The notes under the pieces were generated by a model that saw only the letters and a list, made by a program, of their open reading frames with translations, was not told the origin of the DNA and searched no databases. Positions 36,289 through 45,485 of a DNA stretch of 64,000 nucleotides are shown piece after piece. Positions within the stretch are counted from its first letter, which is position 1. Each line of letters opens with the position of its first letter. Location of the stretch: assembly GCF_014489615.1 (NCBI RefSeq), contig NZ_CP060825.1, positions 2,211,501 through 2,275,500 on the forward strand, read 5' to 3'. Origin of the DNA: Streptomyces genisteinicus. GTDB taxonomy: Bacteria > Actinomycetota > Actinomycetes > Streptomycetales > Streptomycetaceae. The position numbers were made by a program, and so were the translations under genes.

Positions 36289-37671
36289 TCAGCAGCCGAG
36301 CAGACGGCTGCCGAGGTAGCCCTGGATCTGGTCCAGGGACACGCGCTCCTGCTTCATGGAGTCACGCTCGCGCACGGTGACGGCGTTGTCGTCGAGCGTG
36401 TCGAAGTCGACGGTGACGCAGTACGGCGTGCCGATCTCGTCCTGGCGGCGGTAGCGGCGGCCGATGGCGCCGGCGTCGTCGAACTCGATGTTCCAGTTCT
36501 GCCGGAGGTCGGCGGCGAGGCCCTTCGCCTTCGGCGAGAGCTGCGCGTTGCGGCTCAGCGGCAGGACCGCGACCTTGACCGGTGCGATGCGCGGGTCGAG
36601 GCGCATCACGGCGCGCTTCTCCATGACGCCCTTCGCGTTGGGCGCCTCGTCCTCGTTGTAGGCGTCCAGCAGGAAGGCCAGCATCGTGCGGCCGACACCG
36701 GCCGCGGGCTCGATGACGTACGGGGTCCAGCGCTCGCCGGCGTCCTGGTCGAAGTACTGCAGGTCGGTGCCGGACGCCTTGGAGTGCGCGGACAGGTCGT
36801 AGTCGGTGCGGTTGGCGACACCCTCGAGCTCGCCCCACTCGCTGCCGCCGAACTGGAAGCGGTACTCGATGTCGGCGGTGCGCTTGGAGTAGTGGGAGAG
36901 CTTCTCCTGCGGGTGCTCGAACCAGCGCATGTTCTCCTCACGCAGGCCGAGACCGGTGTACCAGTTCCAGCGCTGCTCCATCCAGTACTCCTGCCACTTC
37001 TCGTCCTCGCCCGGCTTGACGAAGAACTCCATCTCCATCTGCTCGAACTCGCGGGTGCGGAAGATGAAGTTGCCGGGCGTGATCTCGTTGCGGAAGGACT
37101 TGCCCATCTGCGCGATACCGAAGGGCGGCTTCTTGCGCGAGGTCTGGAGCACCTGGCCGAAGTTGGTGAAGATGCCCTGCGCCGTCTCGGGACGCAGGTA
37201 GGCGACGGAACCGGAGTCCTGGGTCGGGCCGAGGTGGGTGGAGAGCAGACCGGAGAACTGCTTGGGCTCGGTGAAGGTGCCCTTGTTGCCGCAGTGGGGG
37301 CAGCTGAGGCCGGCGAGGCCGTTCTCGGGGAGGCGGCCGTGCTTCTCCTCGTACGCCTCCTCCAGGTGGTCGGCGCGGAAGCGCTTGTGACACGAGGTGC
37401 ACTCGGTCAGCGGGTCCGTGAAGGTGGCGACGTGGCCCGAGGCCTCCCAGACCTCGGTGGCCAGGATCACCGACGAGTCGATACCCACGACGTCCTCGCG
37501 CGAGGTGACCATGTAGCGCCACCACTGGCGCTTGATGTTCTCCTTGAGCTCGACACCCAGCGGCCCGTAGTCCCAGGCGGCACGCTGACCGCCGTAGATC
37601 TCACTGCAGGGGTAGACAAAGCCACGGCGCTTGCTCAGGTTGACGATCGTGTCGATCTTGTCGGCGGCCAC
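36289..37671 (-). CDS. glyS: Glycyl-tRNA synthetase (class II, single-chain)
   Basis: 460 aa of the alpha2-type GlyRS. Motifs: [15 protein letters not shown] at the start, class II motif 2 region [25 protein letters not shown], motif 3 [16 protein letters not shown], and a C-terminal anticodon-binding domain ([43 protein letters not shown]). Cys pairs CTSCHKRF and CPHCGNKG suggest a zinc site in the insertion. Charges tRNA-Gly. Start ATG 37671. Confidence 0.97.
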   Translation of the reverse strand: MAADKIDTIVNLSKRRGFVYPCSEIYGGQRAAWDYGPLGVELKENIKRQWWRYMVTSREDVVGIDSSVILATEVWEASGHVATFTDPLTECTSCHKRFRADHLEEAYEEKHGRLPENGLAGLSCPHCGNKGTFTEPKQFSGLLSTHLGPTQDSGSVAYLRPETAQGIFTNFGQVLQTSRKKPPFGIAQMGKSFRNEITPGNFIFRTREFEQMEMEFFVKPGEDEKWQEYWMEQRWNWYTGLGLREENMRWFEHPQEKLSHYSKRTADIEYRFQFGGSEWGELEGVANRTDYDLSAHSKASGTDLQYFDQDAGERWTPYVIEPAAGVGRTMLAFLLDAYNEDEAPNAKGVMEKRAVMRLDPRIAPVKVAVLPLSRNAQLSPKAKGLAADLRQNWNIEFDDAGAIGRRYRRQDEIGTPYCVTVDFDTLDDNAVTVRERDSMKQERVSLDQIQGYLGSRLLGC

Positions 37672-37787
37672 GGTGCTCTCTTCAGTACGACGGCGAACGG
37701 CGAATGCTTCAGGTTACCGGCGGCCGCACCCCTGGGATCAAATCGGTAAGCGTCCGGTCCGGGTGACGGAGACCGCAGTCAGGTTTA

Positions 37788-37825
37788 TTGACAATCGTTT
37801 CCGTTTTTGATGAAAATGACTGTCA
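37788..37825 (+). promoter_or_regulatory. Promoter and Zur-like box of the zinc uptake operon
   Basis: -35 TTGACA (37788-37793), 18-bp spacer, -10-like GAAAAT (37812-37817). The 15-mer TGAAAATGACTGTCA (37811-37825) fits the 7-1-7 Zur palindrome TGAAAATgATTTTCA (5 of 7 arm pairs) and covers the -10. A weaker half site TGACAAT is at 37789. The predicted transcription start falls on the ATG at 37825. Confidence 0.65.
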
Positions 37826-38853
37826 TGAACGTACGCCGTCTGATACCCACCACCGCCGTCGCCGGAGCCGTCGGGCTCGGCCTGCTGGCCGTCTCCGCCT
37901 GCTCCACCTCCGACGCCGCCGAGCGCACGGACGACGGCAGGCTGAAGGTCGTGACGTCGTTCTACCCGATGCAGTTCCTGGCCGAGCGGATAGGCGGCGA
38001 CAACGTCTCGGTGACCACCCTCACCAAGCCGGGCGTGGAGCCGCACGACCTGGAGCTCAAGCCCCGTCAGACGGCCGAGCTCAACGACTCCGGGTTCATC
38101 CTCTACCTCAAGGGCGTGCAGCCCGCCGTCGACGAGGCCATCGCGCAGGCGGACGTCGCCCACAAGGTGGACGCGGCCGAGCTGACCTCCCTGAAGACCT
38201 TCGGCGACGAGGGCCACGCCCACGAAGAGGGCGAGCACGGCCACGACGACGGGCACGCCCACGAGGAGGGCGACGGTCACGCCCACGAGGACGAGGCCGG
38301 CCACGAGGGCCACGACCACGCCGCCGAGGGCGGGGCCAACCCGCACATCTGGCTCGACCCCGCGAAGTACGCGGAGGTCGCCGAGGGCGTCGGCGCCCGG
38401 ATGGAGAAGGCCGACCCCGACCACGCCGCGGAGTACAAGAAGAACACCGAGGACCTCGTCGCCGAGCTGACCGCCCTCGACAAGGACTTCGAGCAGGGCC
38501 TGAAGAACTCCGCCACCAAGACCTTCATCACCACCCACGCCGCCTTCGACTACCTCGCCGAGGCCTACGGGCTGAAGCAGGAGAGCATCGCGGGCGTCAG
38601 CCCCGAGGCGGAGCCCAGCCCGGCCCGCATCAAGGAACTCCAGACGATCGCGAAGAAGGACAAGGTCACCACCGTCTTCTTCGAGACCCTCGCCAGCGAC
38701 CGGACCGCGAAGACCCTCGCGAAGGACACCGGCCTGAAGACGGACGTCCTCGACCCGCTGGAGGGCATCACCGAGAAGTCCCAGGGCGACGACTACACCG
38801 AGGTCATGCGCTCCAACCTCGCCGCGCTGCAGAAGGCCCTCGGCGCGAAGTGA
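37825..38853 (+). CDS. znuA: Zinc ABC transporter substrate-binding lipoprotein
   Basis: 342 aa from ATG 37825, probably leaderless. Lipoprotein signal with lipobox LLAVSACS (Cys about 26). Cluster A-I metal receptor: VVTSFYPMQFLAERIGGD, PGVEPHDLELKPRQ with a His ligand, ANPHIWLDP with a second, TTHAAFDYLAEAYGL with a third. A long His/Asp/Glu-rich loop (about 130-165; HAHEEGEHGHDDGHAHEEG) is typical of zinc-specific ZnuA proteins. Delivers Zn2+ to ZnuBC at the membrane's outer face. Confidence 0.95.
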   Translation: MNVRRLIPTTAVAGAVGLGLLAVSACSTSDAAERTDDGRLKVVTSFYPMQFLAERIGGDNVSVTTLTKPGVEPHDLELKPRQTAELNDSGFILYLKGVQPAVDEAIAQADVAHKVDAAELTSLKTFGDEGHAHEEGEHGHDDGHAHEEGDGHAHEDEAGHEGHDHAAEGGANPHIWLDPAKYAEVAEGVGARMEKADPDHAAEYKKNTEDLVAELTALDKDFEQGLKNSATKTFITTHAAFDYLAEAYGLKQESIAGVSPEAEPSPARIKELQTIAKKDKVTTVFFETLASDRTAKTLAKDTGLKTDVLDPLEGITEKSQGDDYTEVMRSNLAALQKALGAK

Positions 38854-38879
38854 CACCAGCAGACGAAAGGCGGCCCGCC

Positions 38880-39644
38880 ATGAGCACCGAGCCGGTCATT
38901 TCCGTCCGGGGAGCCCGCGCCACGCTCGGCTCCCGGCCCGTCCTGCGCGGCATCGACCTCACCGTGACCCGCGGTGAGGTGGTGGCGCTGCTCGGCGCGA
39001 ACGGCTCCGGCAAGTCCACGGCCGTGCGCTCCCTGATCGGCCAGGTGCCGCTCGACGAGGGGCGCGTGGAGCTGTTCGGCACCGAACTGCGCCGCTTCCG
39101 CCAGTGGCGGCGCATCGGCTACGTGCCCCAGCGCACCACCGCCGCCAGCGGGGTGCCCGCGACCGTGCGCGAGGTCGTGGCCTCCGGCCGGCTGTCGCGT
39201 GCCCCCTTCGGCCTGCCCTCGCGCGCCGACCGGGCCGCCGTGCGGCGGGCCGTGGAGCTGGTCGGCCTCGCCGACCGCGCCAAGGACCCGGTGGGCGCCC
39301 TCTCCGGCGGGCAGCACCAGCGGGTGCTGATCGCCCGCGCGCTGGCCTCCGAGCCGGAACTGCTGATCATGGACGAGCCGATGGCCGGCGTGGACCTGGC
39401 CAGCCAGGAGGTCCTCGCGGGGACGCTGCGCGAGCAGGTCGCGGCCGGGACCACCGTGCTGCTGGTGCTGCACGAGCTGGGCCCGCTGGAGCCGCTGATC
39501 GACCGCGCCGTGGTGCTGCGCGACGGCTGCGTGGTCCACGACGGCCCGCCCCCGGAGGCAGTCGGCCAGCACGCGCTGCCCGGCCACGACCACGTACATC
39601 CGCACGCGGCCGACGAGCCGCTCCGCACAGGACTGCTGACATGA
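38880..39644 (+). CDS. znuC: Zinc ABC transporter ATP-binding protein
   Basis: 254 aa from ATG 38880, 26 bases after znuA, with AAAGG upstream. Walker A LGANGSGKST, signature LSGGQHQRVLIARAL, Walker B LLIMDEPMAGVD, H-loop LLVLHELG. The tail is His-rich (GHDHVHPHAADE), in keeping with zinc. Overlaps znuB by ATGA. Confidence 0.94.
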   Translation: MSTEPVISVRGARATLGSRPVLRGIDLTVTRGEVVALLGANGSGKSTAVRSLIGQVPLDEGRVELFGTELRRFRQWRRIGYVPQRTTAASGVPATVREVVASGRLSRAPFGLPSRADRAAVRRAVELVGLADRAKDPVGALSGGQHQRVLIARALASEPELLIMDEPMAGVDLASQEVLAGTLREQVAAGTTVLLVLHELGPLEPLIDRAVVLRDGCVVHDGPPPEAVGQHALPGHDHVHPHAADEPLRTGLLT

Positions 39645-40546
39645 TCGAAATGCTCCAGTCCCCGTTCATGCAGCGGGCACTGATCGCGGCCCTGCTGGTC
39701 GGCGTCACCGCGCCCGCCGTCGGCATCTACCTGGTGCAGCGGCGCCAGGCCCTGATGGGCGACGGCATCGGCCATGTCGCCATGACCGGCGTGGGGCTCG
39801 GCTTCCTGATGTCGGCCAACCCCATCTGGATGGCCACCCTGGTCTCGGTGCTCGGCGCCGTCCTCATGGAGCTCATCCGCACCTACGGCCGCACCCGGGG
39901 CGACATCGCGCTGGCCATACTCTTCTACGGCGGCATGGCGGGCGGCGTGCTGCTGATCGAGCTGTCGGACTCGGGCTCCACCGCCAATCTGACCAGCTAC
40001 CTCTTCGGCTCGCTCTCCACGGTGTCCGACAGCGACGTCACGGCGATCGTGCTGCTCGCCGCGTTCGTGGTGGCGGTCTCCCTCGGTCTGCGGCGGCAGC
40101 TGTTCGCCGTCAGCCAGGACGAGGAGTTCGCCCGGGTCACCGGGCTCCCGGTCCGCGCGCTGAACCTGCTGATCGCGGTGACCGCCGCGGTCACGGTCAG
40201 CGTCGCCATGCGGGTCGTCGGACTGCTGCTGGTCAGCGCCCTGATGGTGGTCCCGGTGGCCGCCGCGCAGCAGCTCACCCGCTCGTTCCGGGCCACCTAC
40301 GCCCTGTCGGTCCTGATCGGCGTCGTGGTCGCGCTCACCGGCACGACCACCTCGTATTTCCAGGACGTGCCGCCGGGAGCGACCATTGTGATGCTGGCCA
40401 TCGGCGTCTTCGTCGTGCTGACCGCGCTGGCCACGCCGCTCGCCCGGCGGCGGGCGAGGGCCCTGGAGGCGAGAGGCCAGGAGGGACCGGAGTGCACGGC
40501 CCCGATGCCGGGCAGCAGACGTCCGAACGACGACGTCAAGATCTGA
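39641..40546 (+). CDS. znuB: Zinc ABC transporter permease
   Basis: 301 aa from ATG 39641, which overlaps the znuC stop. ABC-3 family permease with about 8 transmembrane helices: RALIAALLVGVTAPAVGIYL, RRQALMGDGIGHVAMTGVGLG, AILFYGGMAGGVLLI, MRVVGLLLVSALMVVPVAAAQQL. The cytoplasmic tail (RARALEARGQEG ...) is longer than usual and hydrophilic. Confidence 0.94.
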   Translation: MIEMLQSPFMQRALIAALLVGVTAPAVGIYLVQRRQALMGDGIGHVAMTGVGLGFLMSANPIWMATLVSVLGAVLMELIRTYGRTRGDIALAILFYGGMAGGVLLIELSDSGSTANLTSYLFGSLSTVSDSDVTAIVLLAAFVVAVSLGLRRQLFAVSQDEEFARVTGLPVRALNLLIAVTAAVTVSVAMRVVGLLLVSALMVVPVAAAQQLTRSFRATYALSVLIGVVVALTGTTTSYFQDVPPGATIVMLAIGVFVVLTALATPLARRRARALEARGQEGPECTAPMPGSRRPNDDVKI

Positions 40547-40656
40547 ACCGGCGTGCGGCGCCCGCTGGGCGCCGCGCACCGGTGGCACGGAACACGTCCG
40601 CGTGAGGGCCTGGCAGAATGGCCCGACACATGTGCGGGCGAGGCGAGGAGGCTCCA

Positions 40657-41088
40657 GTGACCACGGCGCCAACCGGCGGGAACACCGCCCCGGTGCGAGG
40701 ACGGTCCACCCGGCAGCGTGCCGCGGTGGCGGCGGCGCTCGACGAGGTGGACGAGTTCCGCAGCGCCCAGGAGCTGCACGACATGCTCAAGCACCGCGGT
40801 GACTCGGTCGGCCTGACCACGGTCTACCGCACGCTCCAGTCGCTCGCCGACGCGGGCGAGGTCGACGTGCTGCGCACCAGCGACGGCGAGTCCGTCTACC
40901 GGCGCTGCTCCACCGACGACCACCACCATCACCTGGTCTGCCGGATGTGCGGCAAGGCCGTCGAGGTCGAGGGCCCCGCCGTCGAGCAGTGGGCCGAGGC
41001 CGTCGCCGCCCAGCACGGCTACGTGAACGTGGCCCACACCGTGGAGATCTTCGGCACCTGCGCGGAGTGCGCCGCGAAGCCCGCCTGA
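40657..41088 (+). CDS. zur: Zinc uptake regulator (Fur family)
   Basis: 143 aa from GTG 40657, with GAGGAG 7 bases upstream; an ATG at 40618 lacks support. Fur-family winged helix (RSTRQRAAVAAALDEVDEFRS, AQELHDMLKHRG, VGLTTVYRTLQSLADAGEV), the zinc-sensing DDHHHHLVCRMCGK with Cys pair, and the second structural pair TCAECAA. It represses zinc uptake genes when Zn is sufficient and is last in the znu operon, a feedback loop through the box at 37811. Confidence 0.95.
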   Translation: MTTAPTGGNTAPVRGRSTRQRAAVAAALDEVDEFRSAQELHDMLKHRGDSVGLTTVYRTLQSLADAGEVDVLRTSDGESVYRRCSTDDHHHHLVCRMCGKAVEVEGPAVEQWAEAVAAQHGYVNVAHTVEIFGTCAECAAKPA

Positions 41089-41158
41089 TCCCCTCCCCGG
41101 CTCTCCCGCCCCGGCCGCGCCCCGCGCGACCGGGGCGGTGGCGTGCCGGCGCGTCCTC

Positions 41159-41182
41159 CGCGGCGCCCGGCCGGGCGCCGCG
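41159..41182. terminator. Palindromic terminator between zur and uppS
   Basis: Perfect 24-bp palindrome (12-base arms, cgcggcgcccgg then its complement, no separate loop) between convergent stop codons, 71 bases past zur and 15 past uppS. Confidence 0.6.
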
Positions 41183-41196
41183 GGCGCCTGTCCCGG

Positions 41197-42042
41197 TCAG
41201 CCGGCCGCGGGGTCCGGGCGGCCCTGCATCGCGGCGATCTCCTCGTTGGGGATCGCACCGCCGAACCGGCGGTCGCGCTGGGCGTACTCGAGGCAGGCGC
41301 GCCACAGGTCACGCCGGTCGAAGTCGGGCCACAGCACGTCCTGGAACACCATCTCGGCGTAACTCGACTGCCAGATGAGGTAGTTCGACGTCCTCTGCTC
41401 ACCGCTGGGGCGCAGGAAGAGGTCCACGTCCGGCATGTCCGGGTAGTAGAGGTACTTCTGGAAGGTCTTCTCGTTGACCTTGCCCGGGTCCAGCTTCCCG
41501 GCGGCGACGTCCCGCGCGATGGCCTGCGCGGCGTCCGCGACCTCGGCCCGGCCGCCGTAGTTGACGCAGAAGTACAGCGTCATGGCGTCGTTGCCGACGG
41601 TCTGCTCCTGCGCGACCTGGAGCTCCTGGACCACGGACTTCCACATCTTGGGCATCCGGCCCACCCAGCGGATGCGGATGCCGAGCTCGTCCATCTCGTC
41701 GCGCCGGCGGCGGATGACGTCCCGGTTGAAGTTCATCAGGAAGCGGACCTCGTCGGGCGAGCGCTTCCAGTTCTCCGTGGAGAAGGCGTAGAGGGAGAGG
41801 TTCTTGACGCCCATCTCCAGGCAGCCCTTGAGCACGTCGAGGACGACGCCCTCGCCGACCTTGTGGCCCTCGGTACGCGGCAGGCCGCGGTCCTTCGCCC
41901 AGCGGCCGTTGCCGTCCATGACGCAGGCCACGTGGTTCGGCACCAGCTCGGACGGGATCCGGGGCGGACGGGCACCGGAGGGGTGCGGCTCGGGGACCTT
42001 GTACTCGCGGCGGGACCGTCCCAGGATTCCGCGTCGTGCCAT
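41197..42042 (-). CDS. uppS: Polyprenyl diphosphate synthase (cis-prenyltransferase)
   Basis: 281 aa from ATG 42042, with GAGGAG 11 bases upstream; GTG codons at 42051 and 42054 are too close to it. Motifs of undecaprenyl/long-chain cis-prenyltransferases: [19 protein letters not shown] with the catalytic Asp, [51 protein letters not shown] and [13 protein letters not shown]. Makes the lipid carrier for peptidoglycan and other wall polymers. 22 bases after recO, likely co-transcribed. Confidence 0.95.
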   Translation of the reverse strand: MARRGILGRSRREYKVPEPHPSGARPPRIPSELVPNHVACVMDGNGRWAKDRGLPRTEGHKVGEGVVLDVLKGCLEMGVKNLSLYAFSTENWKRSPDEVRFLMNFNRDVIRRRRDEMDELGIRIRWVGRMPKMWKSVVQELQVAQEQTVGNDAMTLYFCVNYGGRAEVADAAQAIARDVAAGKLDPGKVNEKTFQKYLYYPDMPDVDLFLRPSGEQRTSNYLIWQSSYAEMVFQDVLWPDFDRRDLWRACLEYAQRDRRFGGAIPNEEIAAMQGRPDPAAG

Positions 42043-42064
42043 GCGGCTCACCACTCCTCGTCAG

Positions 42065-42811
42065 CTACTTCTCTACGTACCTCAGAGAGCGCAGGCCACG
42101 CTCCAGGTGCCAGTGCAGATACGCGGACACCAGCCCGCTGCCCTCCCTGACGTGACGCGCCTCGCACGCGTCCGCCGTCGGCCAGTCGCCCGTGAGCAGC
42201 GCGCTCAGCAGGGCGATGGCCTCCGCAGAGGGTACGACGCTGCCGGGCACCCGGCAGTCACCGCATATGGCGCCGCCCGCGGCGACGGAGAAGAACCGGT
42301 TGGGCCCGGGCAGTCCGCAGCGGGCGCAGGCGTCGAAGCTGGGCGCGTAGCCGTTGACGGCCAGGGAGCGCAGCAGGAAGGCGTCGAGCACGAGGTTCGG
42401 CGCGTGCTCGCCCCGCGCGAGGGTGCGCAGACCGCCGACGAGCAGCAGGTACTGCTGCACCGCCGGCTCGCCCTCGTGGTCGGTGAAGCGTTCGGCGGTC
42501 TCCAGCATGGCGGTGCCGGCCGTGTAGCGGGCGTAGTCGGTGACGATGCCGCTGCCGTAGGCGGCGATGGTCTCCGACTGGGTGCACAGCGGCAGACCGC
42601 GCCCCACGAGCTCGCTGCCCCGCGCGAAGAACTGCACGTCGACATGGGAGAAGGGCTCCAGTCGCGCCCCGAACTTGGACTTGGTGCGCCGCACTCCGCG
42701 TGCCACCGCCCGGACGCGGCCGTGACCGCGGGTGAGCAGCGTGATGATGCGGTCCGCCTCACCCAGCTTCTGGGTGCGCAGGACGACACCGTCGTCACGG
42801 AAGAGGCTCAT
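42065..42811 (-). CDS. recO: DNA repair protein RecO
   Basis: 248 aa from ATG 42811 (MSLFRDDGVVLRTQKLGEAD). N-terminal OB fold (RVRAVARGVRRTKSKFGARLEPF) and helical C-terminus with a zinc-finger-like CARCGLPGP ... GAICGDCRVPG. RecO loads RecA onto SSB-coated DNA in the RecFOR pathway. Pairs with uppS downstream. Confidence 0.94.
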   Translation of the reverse strand: MSLFRDDGVVLRTQKLGEADRIITLLTRGHGRVRAVARGVRRTKSKFGARLEPFSHVDVQFFARGSELVGRGLPLCTQSETIAAYGSGIVTDYARYTAGTAMLETAERFTDHEGEPAVQQYLLLVGGLRTLARGEHAPNLVLDAFLLRSLAVNGYAPSFDACARCGLPGPNRFFSVAAGGAICGDCRVPGSVVPSAEAIALLSALLTGDWPTADACEARHVREGSGLVSAYLHWHLERGLRSLRYVEK

Positions 42812-42979
42812 GCCCGCCATTCTCCCGCACCCCGGGCCGCTCCCCGGCCCCGGTCCGCGAACCCGACCGGACAGGCGGGCATGCGTGTCCGGTCCTGAGG
42901 CGCGGGCCCTCCCCCTACCCCCCCTCGGACCGGAAAAGCCGGTGCGGTCGCGGCGGGAGGGGCACTAGCGTCCGCGGAC

Positions 42980-43492
42980 ATGACACTTCCCCGGGAACGA
43001 CCCCCATTCAGCGCGGACGAGCGGACCCAGCTCACGGGCTGGTTCCGGATGCAGCGCGAGATCGTCCACTTCAAGTGCGAGGGCCTGGCCGAGGAGGACG
43101 CGCACCGCGCGGTCCTGCCGTCCTCGCCGCTGATGACGGTGGCGGGGATCGTCTCCCATCTGCGGTGGACCGAGCAGACCTGGTTCGAGGTGCTCTTCCT
43201 CGGCCGTCCCGCCGACGGCCCCCAGTTCTCCGAGGACCCCCAGGACCTGGACATGCGGGTGGAGGGCGTGCCTCTCGCACGGCTGCTCGACGACTACCGC
43301 GAGCAGTGCGCGATATCGGACGAGATCATCGCCGCCCACGGCCTCGACGAGGTGGGCCGCCATCCCGACTTCCGCTCGGCCGGCGCCTCGCTGCGCTGGA
43401 TGGTGATCCACATGATCGAGGAGACCGCCCGGCACGCCGGGCACCTCGACGCGATCCGCGAGCTGCTGGACGGCGAGACGGGCTACTACTGA
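42980..43492 (+). CDS. DinB-family (DUF664) protein
   Basis: 170 aa, four-helix DinB/YfiT fold: ADERTQLTGWFRMQREIVHFKCEG, LMTVAGIVSHLRWTEQTWFEV with a metal-binding His, and the conserved C-terminal MVIHMIEETARHAGHLDAIRELLDG with two more His. Likely a metal-dependent, perhaps mycothiol-linked, transferase; substrate unknown. GGGAGGGG precedes the start. Confidence 0.87.
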   Translation: MTLPRERPPFSADERTQLTGWFRMQREIVHFKCEGLAEEDAHRAVLPSSPLMTVAGIVSHLRWTEQTWFEVLFLGRPADGPQFSEDPQDLDMRVEGVPLARLLDDYREQCAISDEIIAAHGLDEVGRHPDFRSAGASLRWMVIHMIEETARHAGHLDAIRELLDGETGYY

Positions 43493-43508
43493 CCCGGCGG
43501 GCGGACGA

Positions 43509-43724
43509 TCAGGTCACCTCGCCGCGGCTGCGCGCGTTCACATAGGCCGTCGCGGCGCTGATGCGCTCCGCGGCGGTGGCCGGCCGGACCTCGTCGGGTT
43601 CGCACTCCCACTCGCGGCCCCCGCCGACGGGTCTCAGCGCGACGAAGGGGCCGGCCGGCCCCATGAACCGGCCCACGCGTCCGGTGCGGGTGTCGACGAC
43701 GTAGGTACCGATGGGCAGGGTCAT
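43509..43724 (-). CDS. Small conserved hypothetical protein
   Basis: 71 aa: MTLPIGTYVVDTRTGRVGRFMGP, then VALRPVGGGREWECEPDEVRPAT and a short helix ISAATAYVNARSRG. The compact beta-rich start resembles Streptomyces small regulatory-associated proteins of unknown function. Convergent with the DinB gene, 16 bases between stops. A GGGGG site upstream of ATG 43724. Confidence 0.65.
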   Translation of the reverse strand: MTLPIGTYVVDTRTGRVGRFMGPAGPFVALRPVGGGREWECEPDEVRPATAAERISAATAYVNARSRGEVT

Positions 43725-44022
43725 GGCGTGCGACCCCCTTCCCCGGGCAGAGCTGCCGCGATCAGACGGTCAGTGTCCACCGCGCGGCGCTCCGATCCGG
43801 CGAGCGGATGCGGCGTGTCCCGGGTGATACGGGCGCCGCAGCGGTCCACGAGCACCCGGGACACGCCCGCGCGGCCGGCCGCGGGCGCCTCTGTCAAGAG
43901 GGCCTTTGAGAACCCATAAGTCTGCCTTATGAGCTCATAGAAGGGGACCGGGTACAGACTTAGGCTTGCCTTTGTTTAGGGTTGTCGACGAGCCTCTTGT
44001 CGCCGCTCGAAGGGAATCTGCC
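43725..44022. promoter_or_regulatory. fprA upstream region with inverted repeat and iron-box-like site
   Basis: Unusually A/T-rich for this window. It holds CATAAG-tctgc-CTTATG (43915-43931) and, at 43960-43980, TTAGGCTTGCCT followed by TTTAGG, which resembles the DmdR iron box (core TTAGGCTnnCCTAA). Iron control of fprA is plausible but unproven. Confidence 0.4.
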
Positions 44023-45390
44023 ATGCCCCGCCCCCTGCGGGTAGCCATCGTCGGAGCCGGCCCCGCCGGAATCTACGCCGCCGATGCGCTGCTGAAGTCC
44101 GAGGTGGCAGCCGCCGATCCCGGCGTCTCCATCGATCTCTTCGAGCGCATGCCCGCGCCCTTCGGCCTGATCCGTTACGGCGTCGCCCCGGACCACCCGC
44201 GCATCAAGGGCATCATCACCGCCCTGCACCAGGTGCTCGACAAGCCGCAGATCCGCCTCTTCGGCAATGTGGACTACGGCACCGACGTCACCCTCGACGA
44301 CCTGCGCACCTTCTACGACGCGGTGATCTTCTCCACCGGCGCGACGGCGGACCGGGCGCTCGACATCCCGGGCGTCGAGCTGGACGGCTCGCACGGCGCG
44401 GCCGACTTCGTCTCCTGGTACGACGGCCACCCGGACTGGCCCCGCACCTGGTCCCTGGAGGCCGAGAAGGTCGCGGTGCTCGGCGTCGGCAACGTCGCCC
44501 TCGACGTGGCCCGCATCCTCGCCAAGACGGCCGAGGAACTGCTGCCCACCGAGATCCCGCCGAACGTCCACGAGGGTCTGAAGCTCAACCGGGCCAAGGA
44601 GATCCACGTCTTCGGCCGGCGCGGCCCGGCGCAGGCGAAGTTCAGCCCGATGGAGCTCCGCGAGCTGGACCACTCCCCCACCATCGAGGTCATCGTCGAC
44701 CCCGAGGACATCGACTACGACGCCGGCTCCATCGAGACCCGCCGCGGCAACAAGCAGGCGGACATGGTCGCGAAGACGCTGGAGAACTGGGCGATCCGCG
44801 ACATCGGCGAGCGCCCGCACAAGCTGTTCCTGCACTTCTTCGAGTCCCCGTCCGAGATCCTCGGCGAGGACGGCAAGGTCGTGGGCCTGCGCACCGAGCG
44901 CACCGCGCTCGACGGCACGGGCAACGTCAAGGGCACCGGCGAGTTCAAGGACTGGGACGTCACGGCCGTCTACCGCGCGGTGGGCTACCTCTCCGACGAA
45001 CTGCCGAAGCTCCCCTGGGACGTCGCCTCGGGCACCGTCCCCGACGAGGGCGGCCGGGTGATCGAGGAGTCCGGCGGGCACCTGGACTCCACGTACGTCA
45101 CCGGCTGGATCCGCCGCGGCCCGGTCGGCCTCATCGGCCACACCAAGGGCGACGCCAACGAGACCGTCGCCAACCTGCTGGCCGACCACGCCGCCGGCCG
45201 CCTCCAGACCCCGGCCAGCCCCGAGCCCGACGCCGTGGAGGGCTTCCTCTCCGGCCGCGGCGTCCGCTGGACCACCTGGGAGGGCTGGTACAGGCTGGAC
45301 GCCGCCGAGAAGGCGCTGGGCGAGCCCGAGGGCCGCGAGCGCGTGAAGATCGTCGAGCGCGAGGACATGCTGAAGGCGAGCGGCGCGTAG
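44023..45390 (+). CDS. fprA: Ferredoxin-NADP+ reductase (FprA type)
   Basis: 455 aa from ATG 44023, AAGGGA upstream. Adrenodoxin-reductase-like: FAD fold VAIVGAGPAGIYAADALL, FERMPAPFGLIRYGVAPDHPRIK split over 23 residues, NADP fold VAVLGVGNVALDVARIL, VFGRRGPAQAKFSP, and C-terminal GWIRRGPVGLIGHTKGDANETV. Transfers electrons between NADPH and ferredoxins, feeding P450s and other enzymes, in the cytoplasm. Close homologue of mycobacterial FprA. Confidence 0.95.
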   Translation: MPRPLRVAIVGAGPAGIYAADALLKSEVAAADPGVSIDLFERMPAPFGLIRYGVAPDHPRIKGIITALHQVLDKPQIRLFGNVDYGTDVTLDDLRTFYDAVIFSTGATADRALDIPGVELDGSHGAADFVSWYDGHPDWPRTWSLEAEKVAVLGVGNVALDVARILAKTAEELLPTEIPPNVHEGLKLNRAKEIHVFGRRGPAQAKFSPMELRELDHSPTIEVIVDPEDIDYDAGSIETRRGNKQADMVAKTLENWAIRDIGERPHKLFLHFFESPSEILGEDGKVVGLRTERTALDGTGNVKGTGEFKDWDVTAVYRAVGYLSDELPKLPWDVASGTVPDEGGRVIEESGGHLDSTYVTGWIRRGPVGLIGHTKGDANETVANLLADHAAGRLQTPASPEPDAVEGFLSGRGVRWTTWEGWYRLDAAEKALGEPEGRERVKIVEREDMLKASGA

Positions 45391-45411
45391 GCACGCTCGG
45401 CCCCGGCGACG

Positions 45412-45445
45412 GACGGGCCCGGTGGCGAGAGCCGCCGGGCCCGTC
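45412..45445. terminator. Terminator between convergent fprA and TerB-like genes
   Basis: 11-bp perfect stem (45412-45422 with 45435-45445) with an inner GGC/GCC pair, 22 bases after fprA. Confidence 0.6.
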
Positions 45446-45485
45446 GGCGTGTGCGGGCACGCCGGCCCCCGGCGCGGGGCGGGAC

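Noticed and set aside
38200..38330. The repetitive stretch in znuA as a DNA repeat
   Set aside because: It encodes the His/Asp/Glu-rich zinc-binding loop expected in ZnuA; the repetition is at protein level.
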